24,301 nt of DNA from Silene noctiflora (GCA_009801015.1 VHZZ01000104.1:100207-124507), one strand, 5' to 3'; shown: positions 1 to 10,922, counted from the stretch's first letter. Notes: generated by a model not told the origin, from the letters alone. Program-made: numbers and translations.

Positions 1-730
1 TAATAGAAAAAAACGTAACTTTAATAAAATTAAATAAAATATAAGAAAAAAAATGAAATTCAAAATCTGAACAAAAAAATATGAAAAAATTACGAATTAA
101 CAAATAAATCTAAAAAATACGTTATGAGACGGTATGAGTGTAGAAGCCACAAGACCACCACCGCCACCATCACAACAACTAACACCAACTCAACAGAAAG
201 AGAGAAATGAGATTATAAATACAAAATCTGAAAAAATATAAAGAACATTAAATAAAAACAAAAAAAAACTGAAAAATTAAATTCACATATTAAAAATCCG
301 AAGATTAAAACTTGCATATTAAAAATTTGAAGAAAAAAAAATCCACCATTAGATCTAATCTAAAAAAAAAAAAAGGTAAACCAAGATCTATAAAAAAAAA
401 CGATCTAACAGTACACATTTTGGAATTAAAGTTCAGTTTTAAAATGTTAGATCTCCCCATAAAGACGAGAAGTAAAAAAAGAGCAAAACTCGACACCAAC
501 AACCGACATCAACCACCACTCACCCAGATCTGGAAAAAAAAAAAATGGAGAGAGGCGGCATCTTCAACCACAAAAAAAATCAGATCTAGGACTAAAATTT
601 CAAAAAATTTAGATCTAATTCTAGTAAAAAATGAAAACAAATCTGGGAAGCACATCCTTTGTAAATATGAAACGTGAAAATGAAATCCAAGTAAAAAAAA
701 AATGAATCTGAAATGCAAGTAAAACAACGA
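1..730. other. A-rich tract with repeated AGATCT words, no gene
   Basis: The + strand is strongly A-rich, with many poly(A) runs and repeated AGATCTAA/AAATCTG words (for example 350-362, 384-390, 448-453, 524-530, 581-587, 611-617). Overlapping frames on both strands (up to 121 codons) are Lys/Asn-rich or Phe-rich shadows of the A/T runs. With the GGT-rich block that follows it may form one transposon-like unit read on the - strand. Confidence 0.6.
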
Positions 731-1250
731 TTCTAAAAAGTACAGCCTATATGGTGGTGGCGACAGTCGGGTGGTGGTGCCATGCGTAGGAGGCGGTTGT
801 TTGTGGGGTAATTAGAGAGGAAATAAGACGGCAGGTAGTGGTCGGTGGTAGAGAGGAAGGGGTGAGGCTGGGTGTGGGTCGTGGGTGTCGGTGCGGGTGG
901 CAGATCTGGTGTTGGAGAGGGTGGTTATGGCCGTGAGTGGTGGTGAGTGAGATGTGTCGTTTGTGGGAGGTGGTCGTGTGGTGGTGGAGTTGTTAGAGGC
1001 AAGGTGGTGGCGAAGGTGGTCGCATGGTGGTGGTGGTGGTGATGTCGGGTGGGTGGTGATTGTGAGTGAGCAAAAGATGAGGGAATTAATTTGTTGGATT
1101 TTTTGATTTATTTAGGTTTTAGAGAGATAAGAGAATGATAATTATGTGAGATGAGAGAGAAGGGGGTGGAAAAACAAATTATATATAGGGGATTATATTT
1201 TGATTAATTAGGATTAGTGAAGGTAGTGAGAGAGAGTGCTTAAGCCATTA
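731..1250. other. G-rich GGTGGT tract with a possible - strand promoter
   Basis: GGTGG and GGTGGTGG words recur throughout 750-1060 on the + strand. On the - strand this is a CCACCACC region preceded by a CT-rich leader-like stretch (rc of about 1090-1175) and a TATATATAA box (rc of 1181-1190). That order mimics a plant promoter and 5' UTR. The first - strand ATG in the CCACC part opens only a 10-codon frame, so there is no protein evidence. Confidence 0.4.
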
Positions 1251-1310
1251 ATCCCCTTTTTTTTGCTTCAATCTCAGCCCTCCATCTTCCCCATCCAATG
1301 GCGATCCTTA

Positions 1311-1313
<3 letters not shown>

Positions 1314-1351
<38 letters not shown>
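1314..1351. repeat. (TA)19 microsatellite
   Basis: An uninterrupted AT dinucleotide run of 38 bp, following C at 1313. Such runs are usually length-variable between individuals. Confidence 0.97.
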
Positions 1352-1352
<1 letters not shown>

Positions 1353-1861
1353 CTGGGTTAAAACGTTGTGGATGCACCACGTGTCTCATACAGCCTTAAT
1401 GACAAGCATTAATTACAACGAATTATTTAATATGAATATAATAAATGCTATATAAATCTCAGCAAAATATTAATTATAGTGTAATAAATTTTACCATAAA
1501 ATTACATCAAATAATTACGGTGATTTGATTCTAAATTTATTAAAAAAACATTTTGATAAAAATTCTAAAATATAAATAATTACGTTCATTGCGAAAAATG
1601 TTTTCAATTGAGTATAATTTTCATTATATTTATTGAATATTTTGATATATAGAGGTATTAAAGTGAGTGTCTTACAATGTCTTACATTTACGTAAAATAA
1701 ACATTTTGAGAAAGTAATAAAACTTAGACCATTAAATTCATTAAGAAAAATATATTTGGAAGAGTAATTGTATTTATTAAAAATAAAATTTAAAGAAAGC
1801 TACTAAGTGATAAGTTTTTATAGTGTGGGAATGAAAAAAATTATATTGCGAGAAATTGAAT

Positions 1862-2404
1862 AGAGCTGGCAAAATAAAACCGAACCCGAAAAACGATCGA
1901 AAATACCTGAATTGATATACGAGTAACCTGAATTGTACTCGAAAACCGACTCAATCCGAATGGAACTGAAACTGAATCAAATTCAATAATAATCGAATAA
2001 TACCTGGACCCAAATATATCTGAACCAACAACAATCGAACTGATTGACCTGAATTAAAAGCATATATTTTTTCGGAATAAACTCATATTTTAGGAGTTTT
2101 TTCATTAATTCTTTATTTATTAATGATATTATGAACTATTATATTCAAATTGGAAAGTATAAGATACATTTAAGCTGATATTTTCACCGTTAATTAAGAA
2201 AAATTATAATCCGAAACAGAAATGAAGTTGACCAGCTGACCCGAACCGTACCCGACTCGAGATAGTACAAACCGATTAAAGTTGCTAACTAAAATGAGTC
2301 TAATCGAAATCGAACTGAAACCGAAATTAAGGTAAACCCAATGTAAATCGAACTGATTTAACCCGATCCGAAACTAAATCAAATAACCCGTTTGCCAGGT
2401 CTTA
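1862..2404. mobile_element. hAT-like non-autonomous element (543 bp)
   Basis: The ends AGAGCTGGCAAA and, on the other strand, TAAGACCTGGCAAA are imperfect inverted repeats. Flanks are AATTGAAT (1854-1861) and AATTTAAT (2405-2412), an 8-bp target duplication with one mismatch. The interior is full of short ACCGAA/CCCGA/CCTGAA motifs on the + strand and has no coding capacity. Sequence divergence suggests an older insertion. The ends could shift by one base. Confidence 0.65.
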
Positions 2405-3178
2405 AATTTAATACATATGAGATTTTGAGAGGTTTAAATAGTGAGTATGTGTACGAGTATGTATGTACACAGTGATCGCGAGTGCATTTGAATAATCAAA
2501 ACAAAAGTAATGATTATTAAGTAATACAGTATAGTNTTATAAACGACATACAAAANTAGAAAACANNTTACATTTTTCTTTAATATCTTNAATTAAATAT
2601 GTATACGTCAAGTATAAAATATTGATTATGACTANCTAAATATTACTTTTAGTTAAATATTTTNTATGTTATCTTTTAAATACTTTNAAGTTAAACCTTA
2701 AAAATTAATTTTTGAGAAAGTTACAATATATTTTATTCACGAGTAAACTCTTAAACATCATTATTTATAGTGTTTAAAAAAATAAAAGGTGCAAATTTCT
2801 TATGGATATGTTTGACGCATAGCACATGCAAGACACAATCAAAACATTTGAATAAGTTGAGTTTGGACCCTATATGTTTGATACATAAATATCACACGCT
2901 ATATTTAAAAAGTTAAAAATTGCATAAAATTTATTCCATCAATTTGAATAAATATTAATTGATTTGAAGATAACGAATCATGAAATTATATAATTTGTGA
3001 ACTTAATGTTGATTGTTGCATTATTTGAATTTTATTTTTATTTTAATTAATATGATATTTAATCGGTCACAAGTTTATTTATAAAACTTTGATCATGCAT
3101 AATTAGTTATCAATTATTAGTTTTAATTTAAATTATATGTAGTTTATTTTAAAACATTGAAGTTAAACCTAACAAATT
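2405..3178. other. AT-rich intergenic stretch with N bases
   Basis: No gene or element with ends seen. Single Ns occur between about 2536 and 2687, which points to low-quality or heterozygous consensus rather than a sized gap. Confidence 0.6.
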
Positions 3179-4021
3179 TTTTATTTTTTTGGTTAAATGT
3201 GAGCTTTCATTAATCATCATGAAGAAAATTACATCATAACATTCACTTCTACATTTCCATCATACTAGAAAATATTTAAATTTTGCAACCAAGTCTTATC
3301 TATAGTGAGAATAGGAGTTCTCAACATCTGTCTCGTCCTCCCTTGAATCATCAGCTTAATTTCATTCACCATGATGGTTGGGCAAGTAAGTCTCATCTCC
3401 AACCTGCATTGATTCCTTTTCATCCAAATTCTGTACCAACAAGCTACCCTAGCCATTCTGCATATATGTTTCTGAAGAGCTGATTGCTGCTGGCCCTGAA
3501 TCTGCAGCCAATTCTCCATTCTGTCTAGTATCAGACGCCTGTATATGCAGTCCTGAAAGATATGATCATGAGTTTCATCCTCTTATTCACACAACACACA
3601 GTTGCTAGCTTCACACAATCTGAGAGCAAACAGTTTTGATCTTGTTTTGAGTGCTTCATTCTTAACCAGCCAACCAATGAAAGAGTGCTTTGGGATACAC
3701 CAACCATCCCAAATCTCAGCATACCAACTAACAGGGGGGTGCACACTCTGCAACCACTTGCAACTAGACCCAATAGTATAGCCCTTAGCATCAGCTACCC
3801 AAGTGTCATTCACTTAACCAGCTTTCATCTTCTGCTTGATTTTACAAACATTCCTCCGATTCAAATTGGAATCTGGTGGAGGTTCATAGTCATTCCAATC
3901 TTTCCCTTTTAAATAAACATGATCAATCCACTGAACCCACAGTTTATCAGCTTTAGTATATAACCAATGCACCAACTTACCAACTTACCAACTGTTGCCA
4001 TATTCCATATCTCAGCCTGTT
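3179..4021 (-). mobile_element. 5'-truncated LINE retrotransposon (zf-RVT end, 3' UTR, poly(A) tail)
   Basis: Read on the - strand, this starts inside a reverse transcriptase ORF. Recognisable parts are LWVQWIDHVYLKGKDW, then GYTIGSSCKWLQ, then IWDGWCIPKHSFIGWLV, then CVLCE and ETHDHIFQDC. These form the zinc-binding domain (zf-RVT) at the end of plant L1-type LINE ORF2. The ORF ends at 3265 and is followed by about 70 bp of 3' UTR and an A-rich tail (rc of 3179-3191). Two in-frame stops, at about 3814 and 3583, show it is dead. A 9-bp direct repeat with one mismatch (TAACAAATT at 3170-3178, TAACAAAAT at 4022-4030) flanks it, consistent with target-primed insertion. A small duplication of AAGTTGGT lies near its 5' end. 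Confidence 0.82.
3265..3813 (-). pseudogene. LINE ORF2 C-terminal fragment, reverse transcriptase zinc-binding domain
   Basis: A single reading frame spans this segment, interrupted by one TAA at 3583-3585 between CVLCE and EDETHDHIFQDC. The residues around the stop match the expected C..C...H....C zinc-binding arrangement, so the stop is a point mutation rather than a frameshift. The N-terminal side continues in the same frame beyond another TAA near 3814 up to about 4020. The endonuclease and reverse transcriptase core are absent, lost to 5' truncation. This is part of the LINE at 3179-4021 and has no host function that I can see. Confidence 0.8.
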
Positions 4022-4030
4022 TAACAAAAT

Positions 4031-5395
4031 TAAATTTGCATATATGAACTATATTATTTTTCTTCAATTTTGATAAGAAAATTATAAAAAGGTACTACCT
4101 AGTTATACTCTTAAAGATGAATCAATGACCATATTTTTTCTTATATATAGATTGTAAGAAATCGTAAAGATTCTCTTCATTTATAAATAGTGTCAAAAAA
4201 AAGAAATGTTGTATTTGGAGTTGAATGAAGTGAGTATAACTTTAATTTGCGAGAAAGTAATTGGTGTGTTGTGTTTAGCGACATATCGACTTCTTATTTG
4301 TCTTATACGAACCCATTTACGATAATTTCTTACAACTTGACCCTTTAATTATCTCATTCTTCAGCCTCCAGGGCATGAACCGAATAAGTTATTCTAATTA
4401 CTTGATAGAAATAGTAAATAAGATTGCGGAGTTACTAGTTGTTTTTCCACATTAAAAGTAACCCTTTACTCGATATTTTGTAATTTGTACTTTGGTAATA
4501 TAAGGGAACACCTAAAATTAAGGGAAACTGTAAATACTCTAAAGTCTAAACCCAACTAATATTGATCATAACCGAAACATTAAGAGTGTCATTAACATAA
4601 TTATGTCCAAAAAACGAATGAAATTAATAGTGTCACGAGGCATTATTAGTACATATAGAAACCCTACGTGCGGGTAATGACAATCACTGTCAAGCTACAT
4701 CAACCCTAAATTATTGGTACCTTGACCTTCATTCTCATTTTTGTTCCACATTTTTGATTCATAGTACTATTGTACTCCTGTTTTAAGGGTCCTAACCAAG
4801 AAATGTGAGCACATTAATAGAACTTGGACGAGTTTTGTCATTGTTTAAGACGATTATTCACATCTGGTTAAAATGATTTTCACATCCGATAAAAACAGAG
4901 ATGAAATAAAAGGAGGTCATGAGATGTTTTAAATTAAGACAATGTTAAACAAGACATTGTTTTTCTTGATACTTTAGTCTAAATCGATAGGTTAAGATTT
5001 CTTCAATATTACGTATTGTGTAAGAACAATTAATTATATATAAGTACATCATTTGTTGTTAAATAATTTTGTACACTCAAATCATTCACAACCTAAAATG
5101 AAGAAATATTTTGTATTAACATAACAACATATCACAATATTTCGTTTGATATTTAAAATATGTTTCACAAATAAGATCTTGACGTAAGTACCAGGAGTAA
5201 ACAATTGTCGTAATGAACATTTGTGCAACATTTGTACTTGTTCGTCTATTTCTTCAAATCATGTAGAATTATATGGTACTCGCTCTATTCAGCATATTCG
5301 GTCAAATACAATAAATTGGGCCGAACAAATGTAGGATTTCATTAATAGGAAAACGATGAAATATGTCTATTAAATCTTTTCCTCTGAATTATATT
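4031..5395. other. AT-rich intergenic stretch, nothing recognised
   Basis: No coding frame, inverted-repeat element or RNA gene could be supported. TACTCGCTCTATTCAGCATA at 5277-5296 is faintly Stowaway-like, but has no partner end. Confidence 0.5.
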
Positions 5396-5451
5396 TAGGT
5401 TAAGTGATAAGAGCTCTTTTATTTTAACCATAAAGTTTGGGATTCGATTCC
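5396..5451 (+). mobile_element. probable tRNA-derived SINE head (A and B boxes)
   Basis: TTAGGTTAAGTGATAAGAGC resembles a pol III A box (TRGCNNAGTGG, diverged), and GATTCGATTCC at 5441-5451 is close to a B box (GGTTCGANNCC). Their spacing is normal for tRNA genes and SINEs. No aminoacyl stem can be formed around it, so a functional tRNA is unlikely. The 3' end of any SINE was not located; it could reach about 5600. Confidence 0.45.
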
Positions 5452-5952
5452 TACCCCACTACCCGTGATATAGTGCGCTCAATCAAGTCTAAACACCCGT
5501 ATCCAATGCAATATTGCTCCTTGTCCATAGTCACCCTTGAGAAGCCACACTAGTTAGAAGTTGCCATGCTCATATTTTTGTCTCATATATTATAATGATT
5601 GATTGATAGTCACTAACTTTGCTTTTAGTAGACAAAATTGTTCCATAAATGTAAGGCAATGAAACTACACAATTTGTTCAATGTTTTATGTTACTTGAAA
5701 GAGTGTATATATAACATATTGATAGCTTTAATAATAATGCATCCATGTGCAAAGTAGTGTAGGTAATAATCAAGTTATGTTATGGTTAATTAGGACATAC
5801 TTTTACATCTAAGTGGGTTTAGTTTAGCCTATACTAGCCTACTCTTTCATCACTTTTTGTTACTAAGTTTGGAATTTTCTTTTTAATTAGCTATAAAATG
5901 CACTTGATTTGTCATTATAGGACTAGACTTAGTATAATAAGTATATAAGATA

Positions 5953-6221
5953 GCCCTTTCATTCAACTCCACACTACATTTAACCTTTATGCACAAATAT
6001 TAAGAAAATTAATAGAAAATAATAAAAAGTACTAAAAGTGGAAAGTAAAAATGTCTTGTCCAATTAGAGTGGGTTATTGAGTGGCATTTTATGTAAATAT
6101 GCTTCTCCAATTGGGACAATATGGACCTTTATGTTGCCATTTTTAGAAAGGTGTAGTGTTGACATGTTGAGTTGAATGGCTTAAATAGGAATATGTGTAG
6201 TGTGGAGTTGAATGGAGGGAG
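5953..6221. mobile_element. Stowaway-like MITE (269 bp)
   Basis: The left end GCCCTTTCATTCAACTCCAC matches the inverse of the right end (CTCCCTCCATTCAACTCCAC on the other strand), sharing ATTCAACTCCACACTACA. TA flanks at 5951-5952 and 6222-6223 fit Tc1/mariner Stowaway elements. The first bases of the left end have diverged. The element is non-coding. Confidence 0.68.
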
Positions 6222-6281
6222 TATATAACTAGGGATGCAAAACGTAGGTCATGGTCATGGTCAGACCTGAGCCAACCTGAA

Positions 6282-6304
6282 CCCCCTCCCCCTCCCCCTC
6301 CCTC
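6282..6304 (+). repeat. CTCCCC microsatellite
   Basis: A C-rich run of about four CTCCCC units, just after GGTCATGGTCATGGTCA (6247-6263). The surrounding ACCTGAGCCAACCTGAACC words recall the hAT-like elements elsewhere in the window, but no ends were found. Confidence 0.8.
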
Positions 6305-6708
6305 GAACCGATTCATATAGAATGGTGATACGACATTAATGAATCAGAACAAATGTTGAAATGCGGATTATTGGTAGTGATAAAGTTAACGGAGTTCATG
6401 ATAGAGAAATAAGTAAAAAGTCTAGGGGTATAATGTAAAATATAAAAAATGTAAAGGTACAACATAGAAAACCGAAAAGCTCGAGGGTACACGGTAAAAT
6501 ATTCCATGATATTTTTATACTATTCTTATTTCAAATTTATTTTTGTTTAACTGACCAACTCACATTTTAAATATTCAGTACTGTTTAAGCAAGAGAATTA
6601 ACTAGAAACATGTTCATTTTTAAATAATTAGCAATTACGAGCTGTAAGTAGATTTCATAGTCAACATATATAGAGCTGGGATTTGGGGATATCTAACCAA
6701 TATACTTA

Positions 6709-7067
6709 GACCATCCCCAAGCAAAGGTCGCGCTAACTAGGTCGCGGCCCGGTTTTACTCTTAATCTCAATTTATTTATCTTGACCTACTTTCACCCTCC
6801 CAAGCAAAAGGTCGCAACCTAGGTCATCAACCCAATCATTTCCCACATTCTCTACCCCACTTTTCTTTATCATTTCATTTATTTCAATATAATTAAATCT
6901 TTCAACCAATAAGATTTTGACACATAGTAGGTCAATAAGGAGGTCAATTTGATCAACCTTGGTCACAAATTGACCTTCATTGGTCACATATTAATCCCTC
7001 CTAATTGTGTAATTAAGGTGACCAAGCAAGGTCATGACCTAGCAATTGACCTTGCTTGGGGATGGTT
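6709..7067. mobile_element. PIF/Harbinger (Tourist-like) MITE (359 bp)
   Basis: The termini GACCATCCCCAAGCAAAGG and, on the other strand, AACCATCCCCAAGCAAGG are near-perfect inverted repeats. TTA flanks both sides (6706-6708 and 7068-7070), the 3-bp duplication typical of PIF/Harbinger. Further copies of the AAGCAAAGGTCG/GACCTAG theme lie inside, near 6800 and 7020-7050. The longest frame within is a shadow of the repeat. Confidence 0.78.
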
Positions 7068-7070
7068 TTA

Positions 7071-7314
7071 GGGCTTGTTTGGTTGTCCATTAAAATCATG
7101 GGATCTTAAACTTCCTAGGAAGTGTAAAAATATGATTTTGTTTGGTTGCCAAAATTATGGGAAATAGAACTTCCCACATGAATCTACTTCCTCCATTATG
7201 TGAGAAGTCACACATGAATTAACTTCCCATATGCAAACCAAACACTTTTTGAAAATTCATGTGTACTTGAAGCTCCCGGAAACTTTAATTTCCTTATGTC
7301 AACCAAACAAGCCC
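7071..7314. mobile_element. Tourist-like MITE (244 bp) abutting the previous one
   Basis: The termini GGGCTTGTTTGGTTG and, on the other strand, GGGCTTGTTTGGTTGAC are inverted repeats of the common Tourist type. TTA lies at 7068-7070 and 7315-7317. The left TTA is the same one that ends the element at 6709-7067. Internal AACTTCC and GGAAGT motifs are arranged as inverted copies. The element is non-coding. Confidence 0.85.
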
Positions 7315-7652
7315 TTAAAATAAAGAAATAATAAAATACATGTAAAATAATATTATTATATAACTTTAAGAGAGGTTCGTCCTATTTATAATCTAGGATA
7401 AAGAAAGGTTAGGCAAGATTAAGATAAGTTAAAAGGCCAAGCTAGTATAATAATAATCGAAATGGCCCTATATATGTCGAGAAAAGGGGTCATCAAATGT
7501 GACGCCGATGAGACTGATCGTCATGGTCGGTGATTATTTTACACAAAGCTTGTTCCTTTAATCCTTTATCATACATTGCATGCACGTGAACCTAAATATT
7601 TTTCAAAGACTTTTGCATCTTATTAATTTCTATCAAAGGTTAATTCAACGTA

Positions 7653-7797
7653 ATATCCGTCACAAGTTTGCGATGGGTTAAGTATTACCCATGTGGGTAT
7701 ATAAGACAAAACAGATTGTTATTCCCTAGATACTTTGATTTCGTTTTATCTATCCACATTGATAGTTCTTGACCCGTCGCAAGCTTGCGATGGATAT
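7653..7797. repeat. palindrome-ended MITE-like repeat, copy 1 (~145 bp)
   Basis: The inverted ends share ATATCC-GTC-CAAG-TTGCGA-GGGT, and each end is itself a near-palindrome (CCGTCACAAGTTTGCGATGG; CCGTCGCAAGCTTGCGATGG). About 20 bp to the right also resembles the flank of the other copies, so the right edge may extend to about 7820. No clear target duplication was found, so superfamily is unassigned. Confidence 0.6.
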
Positions 7798-8124
7798 ACC
7801 GGTTGCAAATGAGAATTTGTGAGGATAATTAGTACTCCGTCATCAAAATTACACAAAACCTGAAAAAAAAAAAAAAAGGTTCGCACAAGAAATAATAAGA
7901 AATTAAATGTGGACAATACAAAACACACTACCTCACATGCTATTGAATTTGGACCATACAAATCAACTCAAAAAAATAGGCAAACAAACCTGAATAATCT
8001 GTTTAAAGAAATACTCGTAAGAAAGAAAATGGTGAATTGAAGGGAGTTGTATCTAGAGATAGAAAAGAAACAAAAAAGAATTATCCATGCAAAAAAAAAA
8101 AAAAATCCTCATTTATGACGTGTA

Positions 8125-8269
8125 ATATTCGTCACAAGCTTGTGACGGGTCAAATAAAACCCACTTGAAAAGATAAGGACAAGTCTTTTGTGATTACCTA
8201 GACACTCCTACTTTTGTTTTATCTATCCATGTGGATATATTTGATCCGTCACAAACTTGTGACAGATAT
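8125..8269. repeat. palindrome-ended MITE-like repeat, copy 2 (~145 bp)
   Basis: It has the same structure and length as the copy at 7653-7797. The left end has CGTCACAAGCTTGTGACGGG and the right end CCGTCACAAACTTGTGACAG, with TTTGTTTTATCTATCCA shared in the middle. A further CCGTCACAGGGAACAC follows on the right to about 8287. Target duplication unclear. Confidence 0.65.
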
Positions 8270-8760
8270 ATCCGTCACAGGGAACACTTACTCCGTATTA
8301 AGAAAAAAAATTGGTTGGATGGGAATGTAGAAAGAATAGAAAGAGAAAAAGCACGGTGCTCAAGGAGAGAGGAGGAAAGGAAATCCATTATTGAGATTTG
8401 ATGAGCCCCAAAGCCAACCCCAATTTCCGGAGAGGGCGTGCTGTCCGCAACTCCGCCGTACACTGTTCTTCGCCCCCACTCTTTTTCGAAAGCGACTTCA
8501 TTTTGTGTCCCACTATTTTCTCCTTGTGACAAATTATTAATTTAATAGATATTATCTACGGAATATTTTCTTATGTCAATGAGACAATGATAATGTGTTG
8601 CCAGAAAAAAAACAATACACAAAAGTGGGACAGATGATCGCATCTCCTCTTTTTCATGCTTTTTTTTTTCTTCTCTTTATATCGGTACGTATGTAAGAGA
8701 CTCTTAGTATGTAAGGAGAATTTTCAATATGTAAACAATCTATCGTAACATATATACAAG
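8270..8760. other. intergenic stretch with a small GC-richer island (8398-8530)
   Basis: Around 8401-8528 both strands have short frames: + strand 42 codons from ATG at 8401, and - strand 85 codons ending at 8275. Composition is higher in GC than the flanks. Neither translation matches a family I recognise. The island could be a decayed gene fragment. The remainder is AT-rich without features. Confidence 0.35.
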
Positions 8761-9016
8761 TAGGGGTATTCACAAATCTGGTCAATTTGGTATAACCGAT
8801 TGGATTGGTTGTACTCCGGTATGTCTTCGGGTCTCCAAATTTTAATCATCTGATTTGGTTTGTCTGAGCAAATCTTTTGTCGTGTAAAAAACTAACCTAA
8901 ACCACTAAAGCAGACATGACCGATTAACTCCGGTTTGACCTTTAAGTTTGTATCTTTAGAGTTTCAATTTCTAAATTTATCTAGCCGATATGGTGTCGGA
9001 TCGGTGAACATCCTTG
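8761..9016. mobile_element. hAT-like MITE (256 bp) with perfect 8-bp duplication
   Basis: TATACAAG occurs immediately before (8753-8760) and after (9017-9024) the element. The termini TAGGGGTATTCAC and, on the opposite strand, CAAGGATGTTCAC are imperfect inverted repeats of hAT type. Inside are short CCGAT/CCGGT motifs and no ORF of note. Confidence 0.75.
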
Positions 9017-9024
9017 TATACAAG

Positions 9025-10371
9025 CTTACATCAAGCAAGCTATTAAATTGAAGATAGGTGTATGTAGGGTGGTGATTACGGGTCATTATCTTAAATATAC
9101 ACATATACTGATATACGGGAATGTTTTCTCTAATTTTCAAACGATACTTCATATATTTTGACTCACCAATAAACAACCTCTTCGAGTCTTAGACTATAAA
9201 ATTTAAAATACAAATCTGTTATCTTATATTTAACCCTTTTTTAAAAGTTTTGTGTGTAAATCAGTTGTATATATTCAAAATTTATGTTAATAGAAACCTT
9301 TAAATAAAATGAATTTTATTTGTGTTTTTTTGTAACATTTAAAATGTAATTATCATTCATAATTGTTCGGGTATTTGTTTAATTAGCCGCACATTAATGC
9401 CACGGTGATCGTTCTTTTGGATGTGGGTGTGGCTTTGGTGCCCCAAATGGTGGTATGCTTCCTACTAGCTAGTATCAAATTTGAGTGAAAGGATGAATTT
9501 TTTATGTTAGTAGGGTGAATAGGCTTTATCTAAGCATCTATACACTTGTTTATTAGAACGAAAACAAAAAATGTATAGTCAAATTTATATGTATATTTTA
9601 TCGTATTTTTTAACATCCTTTTGTATTAAACTTTATAGTAAACTAAAGTTTATAAATTCATCTAATGACATAAAGAGAATAATATATAGAATAATCACTA
9701 TTCACTAATTAATCAAGCACCCTCTACTTTAAGAAGATCTTTATCTGGCACGTGTAACGCGATTGATAAGGAAGAATTTATCCAAAGAATAACCAAGCAT
9801 ACCTTTGAAGGAAATTTGTATCTATCACCTATATTATTCATATACTAGACACAAATCTAGGTTCGGAACGGGGTGTTTGATCACCGATCCTTATTCATGG
9901 ATCAATGATCAAACTACAATGATCCATGAATAAAGATAAACTTTTGAGATATATAGTTTGAGATATTTATTGGTTTTTCTTCCCTATCGAGATTGATTCT
10001 GAAGTATTAAAGTTGCATCGTCTATTCTTTGCAAATATGTGAGATATTGGTCTAAGTTTTTCTCATTAACCTAATTTAATAAAGGCTTGATGGGGTCATT
10101 AATGCTAGAGAGTTATTAAAATTATTCATTGTAATTCAAGACAAGTTTTAAATTCATTTCAGCTACCGAAGAGTTATTAAACAGTTACATAAGATGATCA
10201 TGTACAAGTTCTAGACTTCTAGTTAATATGCGTGCGTCACTGTGCGTATATTATTCGAACATTTACAGAGCACAAGTTATGGAAAAAAAATATATAGCAC
10301 AACTTAGGCGTGTGGAGGGAGTACTATTTTATGACAAAATGTGACCTCTTTATGTTAAAAAATAACCATTT
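9025..10371. other. AT-rich intergenic stretch
   Basis: Only the hairpin at 9887-9937 stands out. No coding frame is convincing and no element ends were found. Confidence 0.5.
9887..9937. repeat. short hairpin: 18-bp arms, 15-nt loop
   Basis: ATCCTTATTCATGGATCA (9887-9904) pairs with TGATCCATGAATAAAGAT (9920-9937) with one mismatch. The stem is perfect at the loop end. No terminator or gene is associated with it, and no target duplication was found. It could be a transposon footprint or a very small folded transcript. Confidence 0.5.
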
Positions 10372-10380
10372 TACTTTTTA

Positions 10381-10888
10381 GAGTTTTTTGTCAGAAACTA
10401 CCTTATATTTAGGGGTATTTGTAAAGAGACTACCTTTATTTTCTCTTTTTTTGGTCAAAAACTACCTGTATTGAAAATATGGCGAGATTTGGTCGATTTA
10501 GCGACATTAACCTATCTCACATGACTTTTTTTAACATCAAACATCAATGATCAACTACATCCAACCGCTAATTCAATCCCGAATTTAACTTCACATACGC
10601 AAAATTTATGTTTTCACATTTCAATAATAACTTCGAACATCTACTAAAGTTAAGTGTAAGTACATTATGACTTCCCAAAGTCGTGCCTAAGCAAGATTAA
10701 AACGCAAAAGAGTCAAGAGAGATAGATTTCAACTAGAAAACTAGCTAAATTTGTCTAGATTCTTAGCGTTGATAGATATTGCCAAGACTAAAGAAATCAA
10801 AGGTGGTAGAAAACAAAAAAATAACATAAGGTAGTCTTTTTACAAATACCACTAAATATAAGGTAGTTTTTGACAAAAAAAAAAACCG
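10381..10888. mobile_element. Mutator-like MITE with ~55-bp terminal inverted repeats (508 bp)
   Basis: The left arm (10384-10438) and the reverse complement of the right arm (10826-10885) share GTCA(G/A)AAACTACCTTATATTTAG and GGTATTTGTAAA(G/A)AGACTACCTT-type sequence over about 55 bp. Flanks TACTTTTTA (10372-10380) and TACCTTTTA (10889-10897) agree at 8 of 9 positions, matching the 9-bp duplication of MULEs. The interior has no transposase. Confidence 0.75.
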
Positions 10889-10922
10889 TACCTTTTAAAC
10901 TAAAATACTCAATTGTTTATTA

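Noticed and set aside
312..727. Overlapping frames on both strands of 121 and 72 codons
   Set aside because: They follow poly(A)/poly(T) runs and give Lys/Asn- or Phe-rich low-complexity peptides with no domain.
2536..2687. A sized assembly gap
   Set aside because: The Ns are single or double and interspersed with called bases, so this looks like uncertain base calls rather than a gap.
5396..5470. Functional tRNA gene
   Set aside because: A- and B-box-like sequences exist, but I could not form an acceptor stem or a convincing anticodon arm.
7653..8287. CRISPR-like or direct-repeat array
   Set aside because: The repeats are inverted-ended elements scattered in a plant nuclear context, not regularly spaced direct repeats.
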